Source: Nocardioides sp. W7 (GTDB lineage: Bacteria > Actinomycetota > Actinomycetes > Propionibacteriales > Nocardioidaceae). From it: a stretch of DNA of 64,000 bases. The DNA lies in the NCBI RefSeq assembly GCF_022919075.1, contig NZ_CP095078.1, forward strand, positions 806,001 to 870,000, read 5' to 3'. This document shows positions 1 through 8,234 of the stretch, piece by piece. How positions within the stretch are numbered: the first letter of the stretch is position 1; each line of letters starts with the position of its first letter. Under the pieces are notes generated by a model that ran no database searches, was not told where the DNA came from, and worked only from the letters and a program-made list of their open reading frames with translations. Both the position numbers and the translations under genes were made by a program.

Positions 1-504
1 CGGCCAGACCAGCGCGTTGACGATGAGGCCGACCGCGATCCCGATCCCGGTGTCGAGCAGGCGGTCCAGCAGCACGAGGCGGTCGTCGGCGAAACCGGTG
101 GTGAGCACGATCAGCGCGGTCGCCGCGATCGTGGTGCCCTCGTCGTTGAACCAGCCGATCGCCCCCACCACCAGGCCGGCCCCGACCGCCACCCCGACCG
201 CCAGCGGGTCCAGCCCCAGGGACCACCCGACCAGCCAGGCGACGAGGACGCCGGCGACCGCGGCCACCACCTGGCGCAGGCCCTGCGAGAAGGTGCGGTA
301 GACGGTCCCGTGCACGACCAGGAGCGCCGACCACGGGGCCAGGAAGGACTGCGACAGGTCCAGCACGTCCGTGGCCAGGACCCAGGCGACGACGGCGGCG
401 ACGACGGTCTTGAGGAGCTGGATGGCGTCGGTCCACAGGACCGGGTCGTGCCACCGGTCGCGGCGACGCCCGGGCCGCTGTGTCGTCGTGCCCGCTGCGT
501 CCAT
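1..504 (-). CDS. FUSC/ArAE-type membrane protein, N-terminal part (runs off the window)
   Basis: The reverse strand from the ATG at 504 reads without a stop to the window edge (168 codons). It starts MDAAGTTTQRPGRRRDRWHD and continues as alternating hydrophobic helices (for example TVVAAVVAWVLAT and QVVAAVAGVLVAWLVG). The pattern of four to six short helices with a motif like APWSALLVVHGTVYRTFSQG is that of the N-terminal half of FUSC/aromatic-acid exporter proteins, which sit in the inner membrane and are thought to export aromatic or other small organic compounds. The ATG lies 2 nt after the TGA of the upstream acyl-CoA dehydrogenase, so translational coupling is likely. The C-terminal half is not visible, so substrate and full architecture are unknown. 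Confidence 0.7.
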   Translation of the reverse strand, partial: MDAAGTTTQRPGRRRDRWHDPVLWTDAIQLLKTVVAAVVAWVLATDVLDLSQSFLAPWSALLVVHGTVYRTFSQGLRQVVAAVAGVLVAWLVGWSLGLDPLAVGVAVGAGLVVGAIGWFNDEGTTIAATALIVLTTGFADDRLVLLDRLLDTGIGIAVGLIVNALVWP

Positions 505-506
505 CG

Positions 507-1721
507 TCAGCGAATAGGTGCCCCGGAGATGGTCCTGGCAATCACCAGCCGCTGGATCTCGGACGTGCCCTCGAAGATCGTGTAGATCTTGGCGTCGCGG
601 GCCCACCGCTCCACGGGGTACTCCCGCGTGAAGCCGTTGCCGCCGAGGATCTGCATCGCCTGGCCGGTCACCTTCACCGCCGTCTCGCCGGCGAAGAGCT
701 TGGACATCGAGCCCTCGGCCGCCTCGAAGGTCTTGCCCTGGCTGGCCATCCACGCCGCCCGCCAGACCAGCAGCCGCGAGGCGTCGATGGCGGTCTTCAT
801 GTCGGCGAGCGCGAAGGCGATCGCCTGGTTCTCGATGATCGCCTTGCCGAACTGCTCGCGGGTCTTCGCGTAGTCGAGGGCCACCTCGTACGCCGCCCGC
901 GCGATGCCGACCGCCTGGGCGCCGACCGCGGGCCGGGTGCGCTCGAAGGTCGCCATGCTGGCGTTGCCCCGGGCGCCGCTGCCGTCGCGGGCGCGGGCGA
1001 GTCGGGCGTCGAGCCGCTCCTTGCCGCCGAGCAGGCACCGGCCGGGCACCCGCACCTGGTCCAGCACGACCTCGGCGGTGTGCGAGGCGCGGATGCCGTG
1101 CTTGTGGAACTTCTGGCCCTGGCTGAGTCCCTTCGTCTTCGGCGGTACGACGAAGCTCGCCTGGCCGCGGGTGCGCAGGTCGGGGTCCACGACCGCGGTC
1201 ACCACGTGCACGTCGGCGATCCCGCCGTTGGTCGCCCAGGTCTTGGTGCCGTTGAGCACCCACTCGTCGGTGGCCTCGTCGTACACCGCGCGGGTCCGCA
1301 TCGCACCGACGTCGGAGCCGGCGTCCGGCTCGGAGGAGCAGAACGCGCCCAGCCGGAGGTCGCCCGGGGCGCCGTACATCTCAGGGACCCACTCCCCGAC
1401 CTGCTCGTCGGTGCCGTTCGCGCGGACGGCAGCGGCAGCGAGCGACGTGCCGACGATGGACAGGCCGATGCCGGCATCGCCCCAGAACAGCTCCTCCATG
1501 GTGACCGGGAAGCCGAGCCCGGTCCCGTCGAAGGCCTGGGTCGCGATGAAGTCGAAGGAGTAGATGCCGACCTTGGCCGCTTCCTCGACCACCGGCCACG
1601 GGAACTCCTCGCGCTCGTCCCACTCGGCCGCGGCGGGGCGGATGACATCGGCGGCGAAGGTGTGCAGCCAGCGCTGCAGCTCGAGGTGGTCGGGGCTGAG
1701 CTCGAAGGAGGGCGTCGTCAC
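507..1721 (-). CDS. Acyl-CoA dehydrogenase family protein
   Basis: A 404-residue flavoprotein of normal family length that oxidises an acyl-CoA to the 2-enoyl-CoA using FAD. The N-terminal helical domain is followed by the middle beta-domain (CSSEPDAGSDVGAMRTRA, then WVLNGTKTWATNG) and a C-terminal helical domain with RPAVGAQAVGIARAAYEVALDY and REQFGKAIIENQAIAFALADM. Near the C terminus YTIFEGTSEIQRLVIAR carries the Glu position used as catalytic base in many acyl-CoA dehydrogenases. I chose the GTG at 1721 (VTTPSFELSPDHLELQRW) because homology-like sequence begins there; a longer open frame upstream crosses the divergent MerR promoter and gene and is not credible. It is followed after 2 nt by the FUSC-type gene. 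Substrate chain length cannot be told from sequence. Confidence 0.9.
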   Translation of the reverse strand: MTTPSFELSPDHLELQRWLHTFAADVIRPAAAEWDEREEFPWPVVEEAAKVGIYSFDFIATQAFDGTGLGFPVTMEELFWGDAGIGLSIVGTSLAAAAVRANGTDEQVGEWVPEMYGAPGDLRLGAFCSSEPDAGSDVGAMRTRAVYDEATDEWVLNGTKTWATNGGIADVHVVTAVVDPDLRTRGQASFVVPPKTKGLSQGQKFHKHGIRASHTAEVVLDQVRVPGRCLLGGKERLDARLARARDGSGARGNASMATFERTRPAVGAQAVGIARAAYEVALDYAKTREQFGKAIIENQAIAFALADMKTAIDASRLLVWRAAWMASQGKTFEAAEGSMSKLFAGETAVKVTGQAMQILGGNGFTREYPVERWARDAKIYTIFEGTSEIQRLVIARTISGAPIR

Positions 1722-1775
1722 GCGAGCGACCCTACTCACGCGTAACCCTGGCGGGAATCGTCCCGCCGCACTTGA

Positions 1776-1801
1776 CCTTGACCCTGTGGTCAGGGTCGAG
1801 G
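1776..1801 (+). promoter_or_regulatory. MerR-type operator/promoter
   Basis: An 11-bp inverted repeat with one mismatch, CCTTGACCCTG and CAGGGTCGAGG, separated by TGGT. It overlaps TTGACC hexamers usable as -35 boxes and lies 31 bp before the MerR start codon. Position and symmetry fit the operator inside the elongated spacer of MerR-regulated promoters. A convincing -10 box was not identified (TTGTCG at 1803 is a weak candidate). Confidence 0.6.
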
Positions 1802-1832
1802 CTTGTCGGGAAATGGTGCGAAGGAGGTCGGG

Positions 1833-2231
1833 ATGCGGATCGGCGAGGTTGCCCGGAGTGCGGGGGTGACGGTGAAGGCGGTGCGCTACTACGAGTCGCT
1901 CGGGCTCGTGCGCGCCGGCCGGCTGCCCAACGGCTACCGGGAGTACGACGAGGCGCAGGTGCACCGGATCCGCGAGATCCGGACGCTCGGAGAGCTCGGC
2001 ATCACCGCCGAGCGGACCCGCCCGTTCCTCGACTGCCTCGACGCCGGGCGTCCGTCCGGCGACGACTGCCCCGCCTCCCTCGACACCTACCGCGAGGCGA
2101 TCGCCGACATGACGCACCGGATCGCCCAGCTGGGCGACCGGCGCGACACGCTCGCCGACCGCCTCGCGGCCGCCACCGCTCGCACCGCACCCGTCCCGCG
2201 GTGCGAGCTCGTCCCCGAGGAGATCCCATGA
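1833..2231 (+). CDS. MerR family transcriptional regulator
   Basis: A 132-residue regulator. MRIGEVARSAGVTVKAVRYY is the canonical MerR winged helix-turn-helix, followed by the RxYDE wing and the long dimerisation helix (about residues 60-112). Three cysteines (about C68, C79 and C124) are present, two in the FLDCLDAGRPSGDDCPAS segment at the start of the effector region; they could bind a metal or sense redox state, but the CxC patterns of CueR or SoxR are not seen. The start is set by AAGGAGG at 1821-1827. It overlaps the thioredoxin gene by 4 nt (ATGA), which suggests that it controls a thiol-related response and its own operon through the dyad at 1776-1801. Confidence 0.9.
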   Translation: MRIGEVARSAGVTVKAVRYYESLGLVRAGRLPNGYREYDEAQVHRIREIRTLGELGITAERTRPFLDCLDAGRPSGDDCPASLDTYREAIADMTHRIAQLGDRRDTLADRLAAATARTAPVPRCELVPEEIP

Positions 2232-2572
2232 CCACTCTGTCCGCCCTGCCCGGCTTCACCGCCGTCACGGACGCCACCTTCGCCACGGAGGTGCTGGCCT
2301 CATCCACGCCCGTGCTGGTCGACGTCTGGGCGGCGTGGTGCGGCCCGTGCCACCAGCTCGGTCCGGTCCTGGCCGACGTCGCCGCCGAGCTCGGCGACCG
2401 GCTGCGCGTGGTCACCCTGGACGCCGACGCCCACCCGGCGACCGCGGCGGCCCTGAAGGTGCTCGGCCTGCCGACGATGAAGGTGTTCCGGGGCGGCGAG
2501 GAGATCGGCGCGATCGTCGGCAGCCGCCCCCGGCGCGCCCTGCTCGAGCAGCTCGAACGGATCCTCGCCTGA
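2228..2572 (+). CDS. Thioredoxin
   Basis: A 114-residue cytoplasmic thioredoxin, the usual family length. The active site WCGPC is at residues 37-41, the cis-proline motif GLPTMKVF follows, and GGEEIGAIVGSRPRRALLEQLE matches the C-terminal beta-hairpin and helix. It reduces protein disulfides with electrons from thioredoxin reductase. It is translated from an ATG overlapping the stop of the MerR gene (ATGA), so the two are one operon. It is probably an accessory rather than the housekeeping thioredoxin, because trxA is usually beside trxB and no reductase is present here. Confidence 0.92.
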   Translation: MTTLSALPGFTAVTDATFATEVLASSTPVLVDVWAAWCGPCHQLGPVLADVAAELGDRLRVVTLDADAHPATAAALKVLGLPTMKVFRGGEEIGAIVGSRPRRALLEQLERILA

Positions 2573-2671
2573 GCGACGTGTCCGATCTCATCCGCTCCAA
2601 AGTCGCGCCGGTGCCGTCGGATGTCCGATCATGTTGACTCCAAGCCCGAATCTGTGGAGTCCGAAGGAGCG

Positions 2672-3352
2672 ATGGTGTCCGAGCTCAGCACGGCCCTGCA
2701 CGACCTCGCAGGAGCCGACCCGGGCGCGGCCGACGAGCTGCTCGCTCTCATGCACCGGGTGCACCTCAACCGGGGCGGCGTGCTGTTCACGCAGGGCGAC
2801 CCGGGTGCCTCGATGTACGTCGTGGCCAGCGGCAGCCTGAAGGTCACCCGCTCGGCCTCGCGGGACCGGCCGACGATGCTGGCCGTCCTCGGCCCGGGCG
2901 ACGTGCTGGGCGAGATGTCCCTCCTGGACGCCACCGACCGGGACGCGACCGTCACGGCGGTGGCGCCCACGGTCCTGCTCGAGCTCTCCCGCGCCCGCTT
3001 CGACGAGGAGCTCGGCCGCCGTCCCGACTTGGTCCGGGCCCTGCTCGGCCACCTCGCCCGACGGCTCCGCACGTCCAACGACACGGTCTCCGACCTCGTC
3101 TTCTCCGACGTCCCCGCCCGGGTCGCCCGGATGGTGCTCCGGCTCGGCGAGCGCTTCGGCGTGCCGAACGCGGACGGCGCCGTGGTCGTGGAGCACCAGC
3201 TCACCCAGTCCGAGCTCGCCCAGCTGGTCGGCTCGGCCCGGGAGACGGTCAACAAGGCGCTGGCCCGGTTCGCCTCGGAGGGGTTGATCGACGTACAGCA
3301 GCGGGTCATCACCATCCGCGACCAGGAGCGGCTGCGCGCCTTCGCGTCCTGA
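2672..3352 (+). CDS. Crp/Fnr family transcriptional regulator
   Basis: A 226-residue protein with the full Crp layout: an N-terminal cyclic-nucleotide-binding beta-roll (GGVLFTQGDPGASMYVVASGSLKV, then VLGPGDVLGEMSLLDATDRDATVTA with the phosphate-binding-cassette-like GEMSLLD...RDATV), a long dimer helix, and a C-terminal helix-turn-helix (QLTQSELAQLVGSARETVNKALARFASEGLI). These features are those of actinobacterial Crp/GlxR-type global regulators that bind cAMP. The start at 2672 has GAAGGAG 3-9 nt upstream; an open frame beginning 51 nt earlier lacks a ribosome-binding site. Monocistronic, with about 100 bp of upstream region. Confidence 0.9.
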   Translation: MVSELSTALHDLAGADPGAADELLALMHRVHLNRGGVLFTQGDPGASMYVVASGSLKVTRSASRDRPTMLAVLGPGDVLGEMSLLDATDRDATVTAVAPTVLLELSRARFDEELGRRPDLVRALLGHLARRLRTSNDTVSDLVFSDVPARVARMVLRLGERFGVPNADGAVVVEHQLTQSELAQLVGSARETVNKALARFASEGLIDVQQRVITIRDQERLRAFAS

Positions 3353-3447
3353 CGTTCGCTCGTGGCGGACCCGACCTGACATCTGTCATGGAGTTCTGCT
3401 GATCTTCCGCACTGCCGCGGACCCCTGGGCGCGGCGAGGCTGGAGAC

Positions 3448-4356
3448 ATGGCAACCGCACCGGCAATCCCCCCTCCCCCCGTCCTCGAGGCCGCGCTGGA
3501 GATCCGCGACCTGCGTCGGTCCTACGGCACCGGTGACGCGGCGTTCGAAGCCGTCCGCGGGGTCGACCTCACCGTCGAGCGCGGCACGGTCGTCGCCCTC
3601 CTCGGCACCAACGGCGCCGGCAAGACCTCCACCCTCGAGGTCGTCGAGGGCCTGGCCGCACCGTCCGCCGGCACGGTCCGCGTCTTCGGGCTCGACCCGA
3701 TCACCGACCGTGCCGAGGTACGCCGGCGTACCGGCGTCGTCCTGCAGGACAGCGGCTTCTCCGGCGACCTGACCGTCCGCGAGACCCTCACGATGGAGGC
3801 CGCGACCGCGACCGACCCGCGACCGGTCGAGGAGGTCCAGGCGCTGGTCGACCTCGACCACCGCGCCGACACCCGGGTCCTCTCCCTCTCCGGCGGGGAG
3901 CGCCGACGCCTCGACCTCGCCTGCGCCCTCCTATGCCGTCCCGAGCTGCTGATGCTCGACGAGCCCACCACGGGGCTCGACCCCGAGAGCCGGCGGCGGG
4001 TCTGGGACCTGGTCCGCGACCTGCGCGCCGACGGCAGCGCCGTACTCCTCACGACCCACTACCTGGACGAGGCCGAGGAGCTCGCGGACCGGATCGCGAT
4101 CATGCACGCCGGCCGCATCGTCCGCGAGGGGACGATCGCCGAGGTCGTCGCGCAGCAGCCGTCCACCGTCCGGTACCTCACGCCCGACGGCGAGACCACC
4201 ACGCTCGAGACCGACGACCTGCAGTCCACCCTGACCGAGCTGCTGTCCTGGGCCGCCACCAACGGCGTACGCCTGGACCGGCTCGACGCTCGCTCCGCGT
4301 CGCTGGAGTCGACGTTCCTCGCGCTCGCCCAGGCACCGGAAGGAGCCCTCCGATGA
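3448..4356 (+). CDS. ABC transporter ATP-binding protein (ABC-2 type exporter)
   Basis: A 302-residue ATPase with Walker A GTNGAGKTS (GxNGAGKT), signature LSLSGGERRRLDLA, Walker B LLMLDEPTTGLDP and the H-loop TTHYLDEAEEL. The C-terminal extension after about residue 215 is typical of DrrA/CcmA-like exporters. It pairs with the following six-helix permease, whose ATG overlaps this stop by 4 nt, and is followed by a two-component system, a common arrangement for drug- or lipid-responsive exporters. A GAGGCT hexamer 6 nt before the ATG may be a -10 box giving a near-leaderless message. Confidence 0.9.
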   Translation: MATAPAIPPPPVLEAALEIRDLRRSYGTGDAAFEAVRGVDLTVERGTVVALLGTNGAGKTSTLEVVEGLAAPSAGTVRVFGLDPITDRAEVRRRTGVVLQDSGFSGDLTVRETLTMEAATATDPRPVEEVQALVDLDHRADTRVLSLSGGERRRLDLACALLCRPELLMLDEPTTGLDPESRRRVWDLVRDLRADGSAVLLTTHYLDEAEELADRIAIMHAGRIVREGTIAEVVAQQPSTVRYLTPDGETTTLETDDLQSTLTELLSWAATNGVRLDRLDARSASLESTFLALAQAPEGALR

Positions 4357-5144
4357 CCACCCTGACCTCCCTGAACACCTCCCCCGCCCTGCGACGCACG
4401 ACCGGCCTCACCCGGGCCAACGCGCTGCTGATGCTGCGCAACCGGCTGAACCTGGCGTACGGCTTCGTGCTGCCGTTGCTGCCGATGGCCTTCCTGCTCG
4501 TCGGCGACCGCGGCGAGGTCGGAGCGGCCGGGATGGCCCTCACCTCGACGGTGGTGATGGCGGTGTTGTTCCCCGTCTACTACAACGTGCTGTCGATGAC
4601 CGTGACCCGCCGCGACGAGCTGGTGCTCAAGCGGATCCGGACCGGGGAGACCCGCGACCTGGAGCTGCTGACGTCGCTCGCGCTGCCGGGCGTCGCGGTC
4701 GCGCTGATCGTCGGCCTGGCGGCGATCCCGATCGCACTGGCCCTGGGTGCGCCGATCCCGGTGAACCCGGTCCTGTTCGTGCTGGCGGTGCTCGTCGCGG
4801 CCCTGGTCTTCGCCGTACTCGCCTTCTGGACCGCGGCATGGACCAGGAACGCCGAGGCCGCCCAGATCACCAGCATGCCGGTGATCCTGCTGGCGGTCGT
4901 CGGCCAGGTGGCGGTGAGCCTCCCCGAGGAGGTCCGGCGCTGGGTCGACCTGACGCCCGGCGCGGCGATCACCGACCTGGTGCGCTCCTCGTGGCTGGGC
5001 CTCGAGGGCACCTCGACCGACCCGACGCTGGGCTTCGGCGGGAGCTGGGCCGCGGCCGGCCCGCCGCTGCTGGTGCTCGCGGCCTGGACGGCGCTCGGCG
5101 TCTGGCTGACCGCCCGGTCGATGCGCTGGGAGCCGCGTTCGTGA
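4353..5144 (+). CDS. ABC transporter permease (ABC-2 type)
   Basis: A 263-residue integral membrane protein with about six hydrophobic segments (for example LNLAYGFVLPLLPMAFLLV, GVAVALIVGLAAIPIALAL and VLFVLAVLVAALVFAVLAFW). The motif LKRIRTGETRDLELLTS and the WVDLTPGAAITDLVRSSWLG region are typical of ABC-2 permeases of the actinobacterial DrrB/NodJ group. It forms the channel for the ATPase encoded immediately upstream. The exported substrate is unknown. Confidence 0.88.
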   Translation: MTTLTSLNTSPALRRTTGLTRANALLMLRNRLNLAYGFVLPLLPMAFLLVGDRGEVGAAGMALTSTVVMAVLFPVYYNVLSMTVTRRDELVLKRIRTGETRDLELLTSLALPGVAVALIVGLAAIPIALALGAPIPVNPVLFVLAVLVAALVFAVLAFWTAAWTRNAEAAQITSMPVILLAVVGQVAVSLPEEVRRWVDLTPGAAITDLVRSSWLGLEGTSTDPTLGFGGSWAAAGPPLLVLAAWTALGVWLTARSMRWEPRS

Positions 5145-5172
5145 TCGGCACCGGCAGGGCAGGCTGTGGGGC

Positions 5173-6318
5173 ATGAGCTCTCGCAGGTGGCGGTCGTGGG
5201 CCGATCGGGACCAGGTCGACCGCGTCGACCTGTACACCCGGCAGTCCCTCTACGTGCTGCTCTGGAGCTTCACCGCCCTGACCGCGGTACAGGCCTCGCA
5301 CGAGGTCCCCGCCGAGGACAGCGGCCTGGCGGTCGCGGTCGCGGTCGGGGGTTTCGTCGTCACCCTGGCCGCCCACCGGGTCCTCTCCGACGTGATCGCG
5401 CTCTACCCGGCGTACCGCCCGCTCCCCTGGCGCAGCCTCGGGCCCTTCCTCGGACTGTCGGTCGTCGGCTTCCTGGTGGTGCTGACGTTGCCGACCGAGG
5501 TCCGCGGGTTCGGTGTGATGCTGCTCTGGTCGGCCGCGGCCTGGTCGCTGGTGGGGCTGCGCGGCCGGCGGACGACGGCCGCCGTGCTCGTCGTGCTCGC
5601 GGCTGCGCCCGCGCTGGCGGCCCGCGAGCCGTGGTTCCTGCTCGGGGGCCTCGCGATCGCGCTGTTCGTCCTCTTCACGGTGCGGGCCTCGCTCTGGCTG
5701 CTCGGGGTGGTGCGCGAGCTCGACCGGGCCCGCGCGACCAGGTCGGCGCTCGCCGTCGCCGAGGAGCGGCTGCGCTTCTCCCGCGACGTCCACGACGTGC
5801 TCGGGCGCCGGCTCTCCGCCATCGCCCTGCAGGCCGAGCTGGGCGCCAAGCTGGCCCGGAGGGGCGACCCGGCCGCCGCAGACCGGATGCTCGAGGTCCG
5901 CGAGGTCGCGCACGAGGCGCTCCGTGAGGCGCGTGAGCTGGCCCGCGGCTACAGCCCGACCGACCTGGCTCAGGAGCTGGAGGGGGCGCGCTCCCTGCTG
6001 CGCTCGGCGGGCATCGAGGTCGCCCTCGACGTCGAGGACCTGCCGGCCGAGCTCCACGAGCCCGCCGGCTGGGTGGTGCGCGAGGCCGTCACCAACGTGC
6101 TCCGGCACTCGGAGGCGACCCGCGTCGTCATCTCGTACGACGGCGCGGCCCTGCGGGTCGCCAACGACCGGCCGACCGCGGCCGACGGCGGCGACGGCAC
6201 CGGGCTGAGCAGCCTCGCAACCCGGCTGGCCGGCGTCGGCGCGACGCTGGAGGTCGAGGGCGGCGAGGACCGGTTCGCGGTCGTCGTACGCCTGAGCGAC
6301 GCAGGGGTGCTCCGGTGA
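5173..6318 (+). CDS. Sensor histidine kinase, DesK/NarX (HisKA_3) type
   Basis: A 381-residue membrane kinase. Roughly residues 25-180 hold five or six hydrophobic helices; then comes the HisKA_3 dimerisation/phosphoacceptor segment with RFSRDVHDVLGRRLSAIAL, where H207 is the predicted phosphorylation site. The HATPase_c domain shows the N box REAVTNVLRHS and the G box DGTGLSSLATRL. Its stop overlaps the start of the response regulator (GTGA). Directly downstream of an ABC exporter, it probably senses membrane or antibiotic stress and controls that exporter. CAGGCT 7 nt before the ATG could be a -10 box. Confidence 0.9.
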   Translation: MSSRRWRSWADRDQVDRVDLYTRQSLYVLLWSFTALTAVQASHEVPAEDSGLAVAVAVGGFVVTLAAHRVLSDVIALYPAYRPLPWRSLGPFLGLSVVGFLVVLTLPTEVRGFGVMLLWSAAAWSLVGLRGRRTTAAVLVVLAAAPALAAREPWFLLGGLAIALFVLFTVRASLWLLGVVRELDRARATRSALAVAEERLRFSRDVHDVLGRRLSAIALQAELGAKLARRGDPAAADRMLEVREVAHEALREARELARGYSPTDLAQELEGARSLLRSAGIEVALDVEDLPAELHEPAGWVVREAVTNVLRHSEATRVVISYDGAALRVANDRPTAADGGDGTGLSSLATRLAGVGATLEVEGGEDRFAVVVRLSDAGVLR

Positions 6319-6920
6319 TCCGGCTCCTGCTCGCCGACGACGAGCACCTGATCCGCACCGCGCTCGCGCAGCTGCTCGACCTGGAGGACGACCTGGAGGT
6401 CGTCGCACAGGCCGCGTCCGGCGACGAGGTGCTCGCGGTCGCGCGCGCCCAGGCGTTCGACGTCGCCGTCCTCGACCTGCAGATGCCCGGGTCCGACGGC
6501 ATCTCGGCCGCCCAGGAGCTGCTCCGCCTGCAGCCCGGCTGCGCGGTGGTGATCGTGACCGGCCACGGCCGGCCCGGCCACCTCAAGCGGGCGCTGTCGG
6601 CCGGCGTACGCGGCTTCCTGCCGAAGACCACCTCCGCCGCGACCCTCGCGTCGGTGGTCCGGTCGGTGCACGCCGGCGGCCGGTACGTCGACCCGGAGCT
6701 CTCCGCCGAGGCGATCGCCGCCGGCGACAGTCCGCTCACCCCGCGCGAGGCCGACGTGCTGGAGCTCGCCGCCGACGGTGCCCCCGTCGAGGAGATCGCC
6801 CGCCGCGCGTCGCTCTCGCCCGGCACGGTGCGCAACTACCTGTCGAGCGCGGTCACCAAGCTGGACGCCGTCAACCGGCACGACGCCGCCATCACCGCAC
6901 GGCGGCTGGGCTGGATCTGA
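6315..6920 (+). CDS. Response regulator, NarL/FixJ family
   Basis: A 201-residue two-domain regulator. The receiver domain has the acidic pair D8-D9, phosphoacceptor D54 (VAVLDLQMPG), the conserved Thr/Ser (IVTGHG) and Lys (LPKTTS). The LuxR-type helix-turn-helix is SPLTPREADVLELAADGAPVEEIARRASLSPGTVRNYLSS. GTG start overlapping the kinase stop. It is the cognate partner of H207 in the upstream kinase and the likely regulator of the ABC genes at 3448-5144. Confidence 0.92.
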   Translation: MIRLLLADDEHLIRTALAQLLDLEDDLEVVAQAASGDEVLAVARAQAFDVAVLDLQMPGSDGISAAQELLRLQPGCAVVIVTGHGRPGHLKRALSAGVRGFLPKTTSAATLASVVRSVHAGGRYVDPELSAEAIAAGDSPLTPREADVLELAADGAPVEEIARRASLSPGTVRNYLSSAVTKLDAVNRHDAAITARRLGWI

Positions 6921-7015
6921 CGGGGACGCGCCAGCGGACCCGTCGTTGGTGGTCGAGCGAGCCGCGCGAGGTCGCGACCGGCGGGTCGAGACCTTGATCG
7001 GGTGTCGCGAGCGCT

Positions 7016-7429
7016 TCAGCGCCAGCCGAGCTCCGGACGGTGGTGGTGCCGGCGACTGCGCCGCCGGGACGCGACGAACACCCACACGCCGAGGCCGAGC
7101 AGGACGATCGGCAGGTGGGTCAGCACGGTCAGCGTGACGAGCACGCCCAGCACCAGGAGGAGCGGGGCGGGCAGGCCGTGGTGCGGCCCACCCGCCCAGT
7201 AGCCGCGGCTGCGGCCGGCGCGCTCCGGCGCGCGACCCGGCGTACTGCCCGGGCCGGGGAGGTCGTGGAAGAGCGGGACCAGATCGGCGCGGGTGCGCGC
7301 GGACCAGACCTGGTCCAGGCGGTCGCCGTGCTCCTCGGTGCTCAGCCGGCCGGCCGCGAAGTGCTCGCCCAGGGCCGCGGCCGCCTGCTCGCGCTCCGCG
7401 TCGCCGATCCGCAGCTGCGCCTCGCTCAT
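7016..7429 (-). CDS. DUF1707 SHOCT-like domain membrane protein
   Basis: A 137-residue protein. Residues 1-55 (LRIGDAEREQAAAALGEHFAAGRLSTEEHGDRLDQVWSARTRADL) match the DUF1707 pattern, in which RIGDAERE and GRLSxEEFxERL are hallmarks. The C-terminal third has one or two hydrophobic segments (LLLVLGVLVTLTVLTHLPIVLLGLGVWVFV) ending in a basic RRRSRRHHHR tail. Function of this actinobacterial family is unknown. Its ATG overlaps the stop of the upstream PadR gene by 4 nt, so it is in that regulator's operon and probably under its control. Confidence 0.85.
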   Translation of the reverse strand: MSEAQLRIGDAEREQAAAALGEHFAAGRLSTEEHGDRLDQVWSARTRADLVPLFHDLPGPGSTPGRAPERAGRSRGYWAGGPHHGLPAPLLLVLGVLVTLTVLTHLPIVLLGLGVWVFVASRRRSRRHHHRPELGWR

Positions 7430-8121
7430 GCCTCGTCCGCCTCCTCCACGCTGTCGTTGTCGCCCTCGGCGAGGATGCCGTAGAGCTTGCGGCGGGTGTC
7501 GACGAGGACGTCGACGGCCGCGCGGCGCTGGGTCTCCGAGCCGGTGGTGACGATCTGCCAGACCGCGCCCATGACCTGCCCGATCTCCGGCTTGAGGTCG
7601 GCGAAGTCGCTGCGCTCCTCGCGCTCACGGTCCTCGAAGGGCGTCCACACGGCGGCGAGCTCGTCGGCGCGCTCGGCGACGTACGCCTCGCCGTCCTCGG
7701 TGAGCCGGACGGTACGACGCCTGCTGGCCTCGTCGACCTCGACGAGGCCCTCGTCCTGGAGCTGCTGGATGGTCGGGTAGACCGAGCCCGGGCTGGGCCG
7801 CCACGCGTCGCCGGACCGCTCGGTGATCTGCTGGATCACCTGGTAGCCGTTGATCGGATCGCCCTCCTGCGCTGTGCGGAGCACGTCGAGGATGGCCGAT
7901 CGGACGTCACCGCGGCGGACCCGCGGGCCCCGCCGGCGCTCGCCCTGGTCGAGCCCGAACAGGCCGGCCACCCACGGCGGCGGGCCCTGACGTCCACCGA
8001 AGCCGCCGAAGCCGCCGAACTGGCCGTCGAAGGGGCCGCCGCGTCCGCCGCGGCCCGGGTGCTGCTGGAACTGGCCCTCGGCGTACCGCGACCACTGTCG
8101 ATTGAATCCACGCTGTCCCAT
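7426..8121 (-). CDS. PadR family transcriptional regulator
   Basis: A 231-residue protein. The first 65 residues are a Gly/Gln/Pro-rich low-complexity region (GGRGGPFDGQFGGFGGFGGR). The PadR winged helix follows (RSAILDVLRTAQEGDPINGYQVIQQITERSG, then SPGSVYPTIQQLQDEGLVE, then RRTVRLTEDGEAY), and then a helical dimerisation segment. PadR proteins repress transporter or stress genes and release DNA on ligand binding. AGGAGG lies just upstream of the ATG. The adjacent DUF1707 gene is co-translated, and a CGATATATCG palindrome sits 66-75 bp upstream. Confidence 0.9.
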   Translation of the reverse strand: MGQRGFNRQWSRYAEGQFQQHPGRGGRGGPFDGQFGGFGGFGGRQGPPPWVAGLFGLDQGERRRGPRVRRGDVRSAILDVLRTAQEGDPINGYQVIQQITERSGDAWRPSPGSVYPTIQQLQDEGLVEVDEASRRRTVRLTEDGEAYVAERADELAAVWTPFEDREREERSDFADLKPEIGQVMGAVWQIVTTGSETQRRAAVDVLVDTRRKLYGILAEGDNDSVEEADEA

Positions 8122-8186
8122 CTGGGACCTCCTTGTTCTGGGTATCGCGGTCAGCCGGACGTCCGAGTGACTGTCGCGACGGTTCG

Positions 8187-8196
8187 CGATATATCG
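8187..8196. promoter_or_regulatory. Candidate PadR operator (CGATATATCG palindrome)
   Basis: A perfect 10-bp palindrome in the promoter region of the PadR gene that starts at 8121. The AT-rich core GATATATCGC recurs in the same reading direction in front of the second PadR gene (63638-63647). Short GATATATC-type dyads are typical PadR sites in actinobacteria; binding itself is inferred. Confidence 0.5.
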
Positions 8197-8234
8197 TGAG
8201 CGTACGCCGATGTGTCGGCGGGCTCAAGACAAAA

